From Phenylobacterium haematophilum (lineage in GTDB: Bacteria; Pseudomonadota; Alphaproteobacteria; Caulobacterales; Caulobacteraceae), in assembly GCF_014196295.1 (NCBI RefSeq), contig NZ_JACIDK010000003.1, positions 606,239 to 670,238 on the forward strand: DNA of 64,000 bases. Reading direction: 5' to 3'. Below the pieces are notes generated by a model. That model saw only the letters and a program-made list of their open reading frames with translations, did not search any database and was not told the DNA's origin. A program made the position numbers and the translations under genes. Positions within the stretch are counted from its first letter, which is position 1; each line of letters begins with the position of its first letter. Positions 63,727 to 64,000 of this stretch are shown piece by piece.

Positions 63727-63755
63727 TTGACTCCCCCGGGGCGGGGGCCTAGACA
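63727..63755 (+). promoter_or_regulatory. Sigma-70 promoter P1, probably rRNA operon
   Basis: TTGACT (63727-63732), exactly 17 bp, then TAGACA (63750-63755). The spacer is very GC-rich (CCCCCGGGGCGGGGG), typical of stringently controlled promoters. Confidence 0.75.
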
Positions 63756-63907
63756 GCCGCCTCCTCGGACGGGTCGCCGCCGGGACGGACTGAAGAGATC
63801 CCTTGGATCACTTGGGTTTGCCGATGGCGAAACGGTTGAGGGTTGATCCGTTTTCGGATGTTTTCCGGTTCTTCCGGAGCCTTCGAAAAGAAGCTGAAAA
63901 AGCCGGG

Positions 63908-63936
63908 TTGACGAGGACGGGGCGGCCCTCTAGATA
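63908..63936 (+). promoter_or_regulatory. Sigma-70 promoter P2, probably rRNA operon
   Basis: TTGACG (63908-63913), exactly 17 bp, then TAGATA (63931-63936). Same downstream sequence as P1. The gene it drives lies beyond the window; a 16S rRNA operon is the best guess. Confidence 0.75.
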
Positions 63937-64000
63937 GCCGCCTCCCTGGACGGGGACGCCGCCGGGACGGATTTGAGAAAGCCTTGGTTTTCTTGGGTTT

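Larger units (their letters stand above)
63575..64000. other. Non-coding right end with tandem promoter region
   Basis: No gene begins here with support. It carries two strong promoters in a repeated leader (separate entries). The segment 63820-63907 between the repeats holds AT-richer stretches but no frame or hairpin of note. A plus-strand frame 63607-63846 runs across the first promoter and is not credible. Confidence 0.7.
63727..64000 (+). repeat. Tandem duplicated promoter-leader unit
   Basis: Two related units, 63727-63819 and 63908-64000 (end of window), start 181 bp apart. Each runs from the -35 box through the -10 box, AGCCGCCTCC, CGCCGCCGGGACGGA, to CTTGGGTTT. They differ by substitutions and small indels. 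The second unit is cut by the window edge. Confidence 0.85.

Noticed and set aside
63607..63846. Plus-strand 79-codon frame at the right end
   Set aside because: It crosses the P1 promoter and has no ribosome-binding site or recognisable protein.

Overview
The window is GC-rich chromosomal DNA from an alphaproteobacterium, almost certainly of the Caulobacteraceae (Caulobacter, Phenylobacterium or Brevundimonas group). The strongest marker is a complete holdfast-anchor locus, hfaA-hfaB-hfaD, at 59.2-61.8 kb. A DUF3126 protein, a single-domain PAS_5 protein and frequent GTG/TTG starts fit the same group. I cannot name the genus. No tRNA, rRNA, CRISPR array, transposase or integrase was recognised inside the window.

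Region 1 (0-34.2 kb) is one large cell-surface polysaccharide locus. It opens with the end of an AAA ATPase gene. Then come dTDP-sugar synthesis (rmlB-rmlD-rmlA, no rmlC), a polymerase/ligase-like membrane protein, two GT2 glycosyltransferases, an acyltransferase-3 and a PssD/PssE-type fused glycosyltransferase. An export and assembly module follows: outer-membrane barrel, Wza-like exporter, Wzz/GumC-like co-polymerase, a degenerate BY-kinase-like P-loop protein, exosortase and EpsI. A pyruvyl transferase, a Wzx-like flippase, an acetyltransferase and sugar-nucleotide enzymes (AGE epimerase, UDP-sugar dehydrogenase, UDP-glucuronate-epimerase-like SDR, CapD/FlaA1 dehydratase) complete it. Interspersed are four paralogous right-handed beta-helix proteins. 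Three carry C-terminal RTX calcium-binding repeats and no signal peptide; one has a Sec signal and no RTX. This module order resembles AlgE-type extracellular epimerases, so they are candidate enzymes that tailor the exported polymer. One of the RTX genes (11934-13964) is cut by an in-frame TAG at codon 50.

Region 2 (34.3-46.5 kb) is mostly housekeeping: a TorF-type porin, SDR, QueF, nitroreductase, NUDIX hydrolase, CysE, an MFS transporter, a GH84 beta-N-acetylglucosaminidase, DUF3126, a PhoH ATPase, gamma carbonic anhydrase, enoyl-CoA hydratase and an acetyl-CoA hydrolase/CoA-transferase. The gap upstream of phoH holds a minus-strand intrinsic terminator only 19 nt before the phoH start, plus mutually exclusive hairpins. 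This looks like an attenuated leader or an unrecognised small RNA.

Region 3 (46.6-59.1 kb) has a minCDE operon, a MASE1 histidine kinase, a GMC oxidoreductase, an aldo/keto reductase with a TetR regulator, a PAS protein, a secreted Cys/Pro-rich protein, a glyoxalase-like protein and a large M16 peptidase. Region 4 (59.2-64 kb) has hfaABD, a rhomboid protease, a CBS protein and an Rrf2 regulator. It ends in two tandem sigma-70 promoters (TTGACT-17-TAGACA and TTGACG-17-TAGATA) in a duplicated leader, most likely driving an rRNA operon just beyond the right edge.
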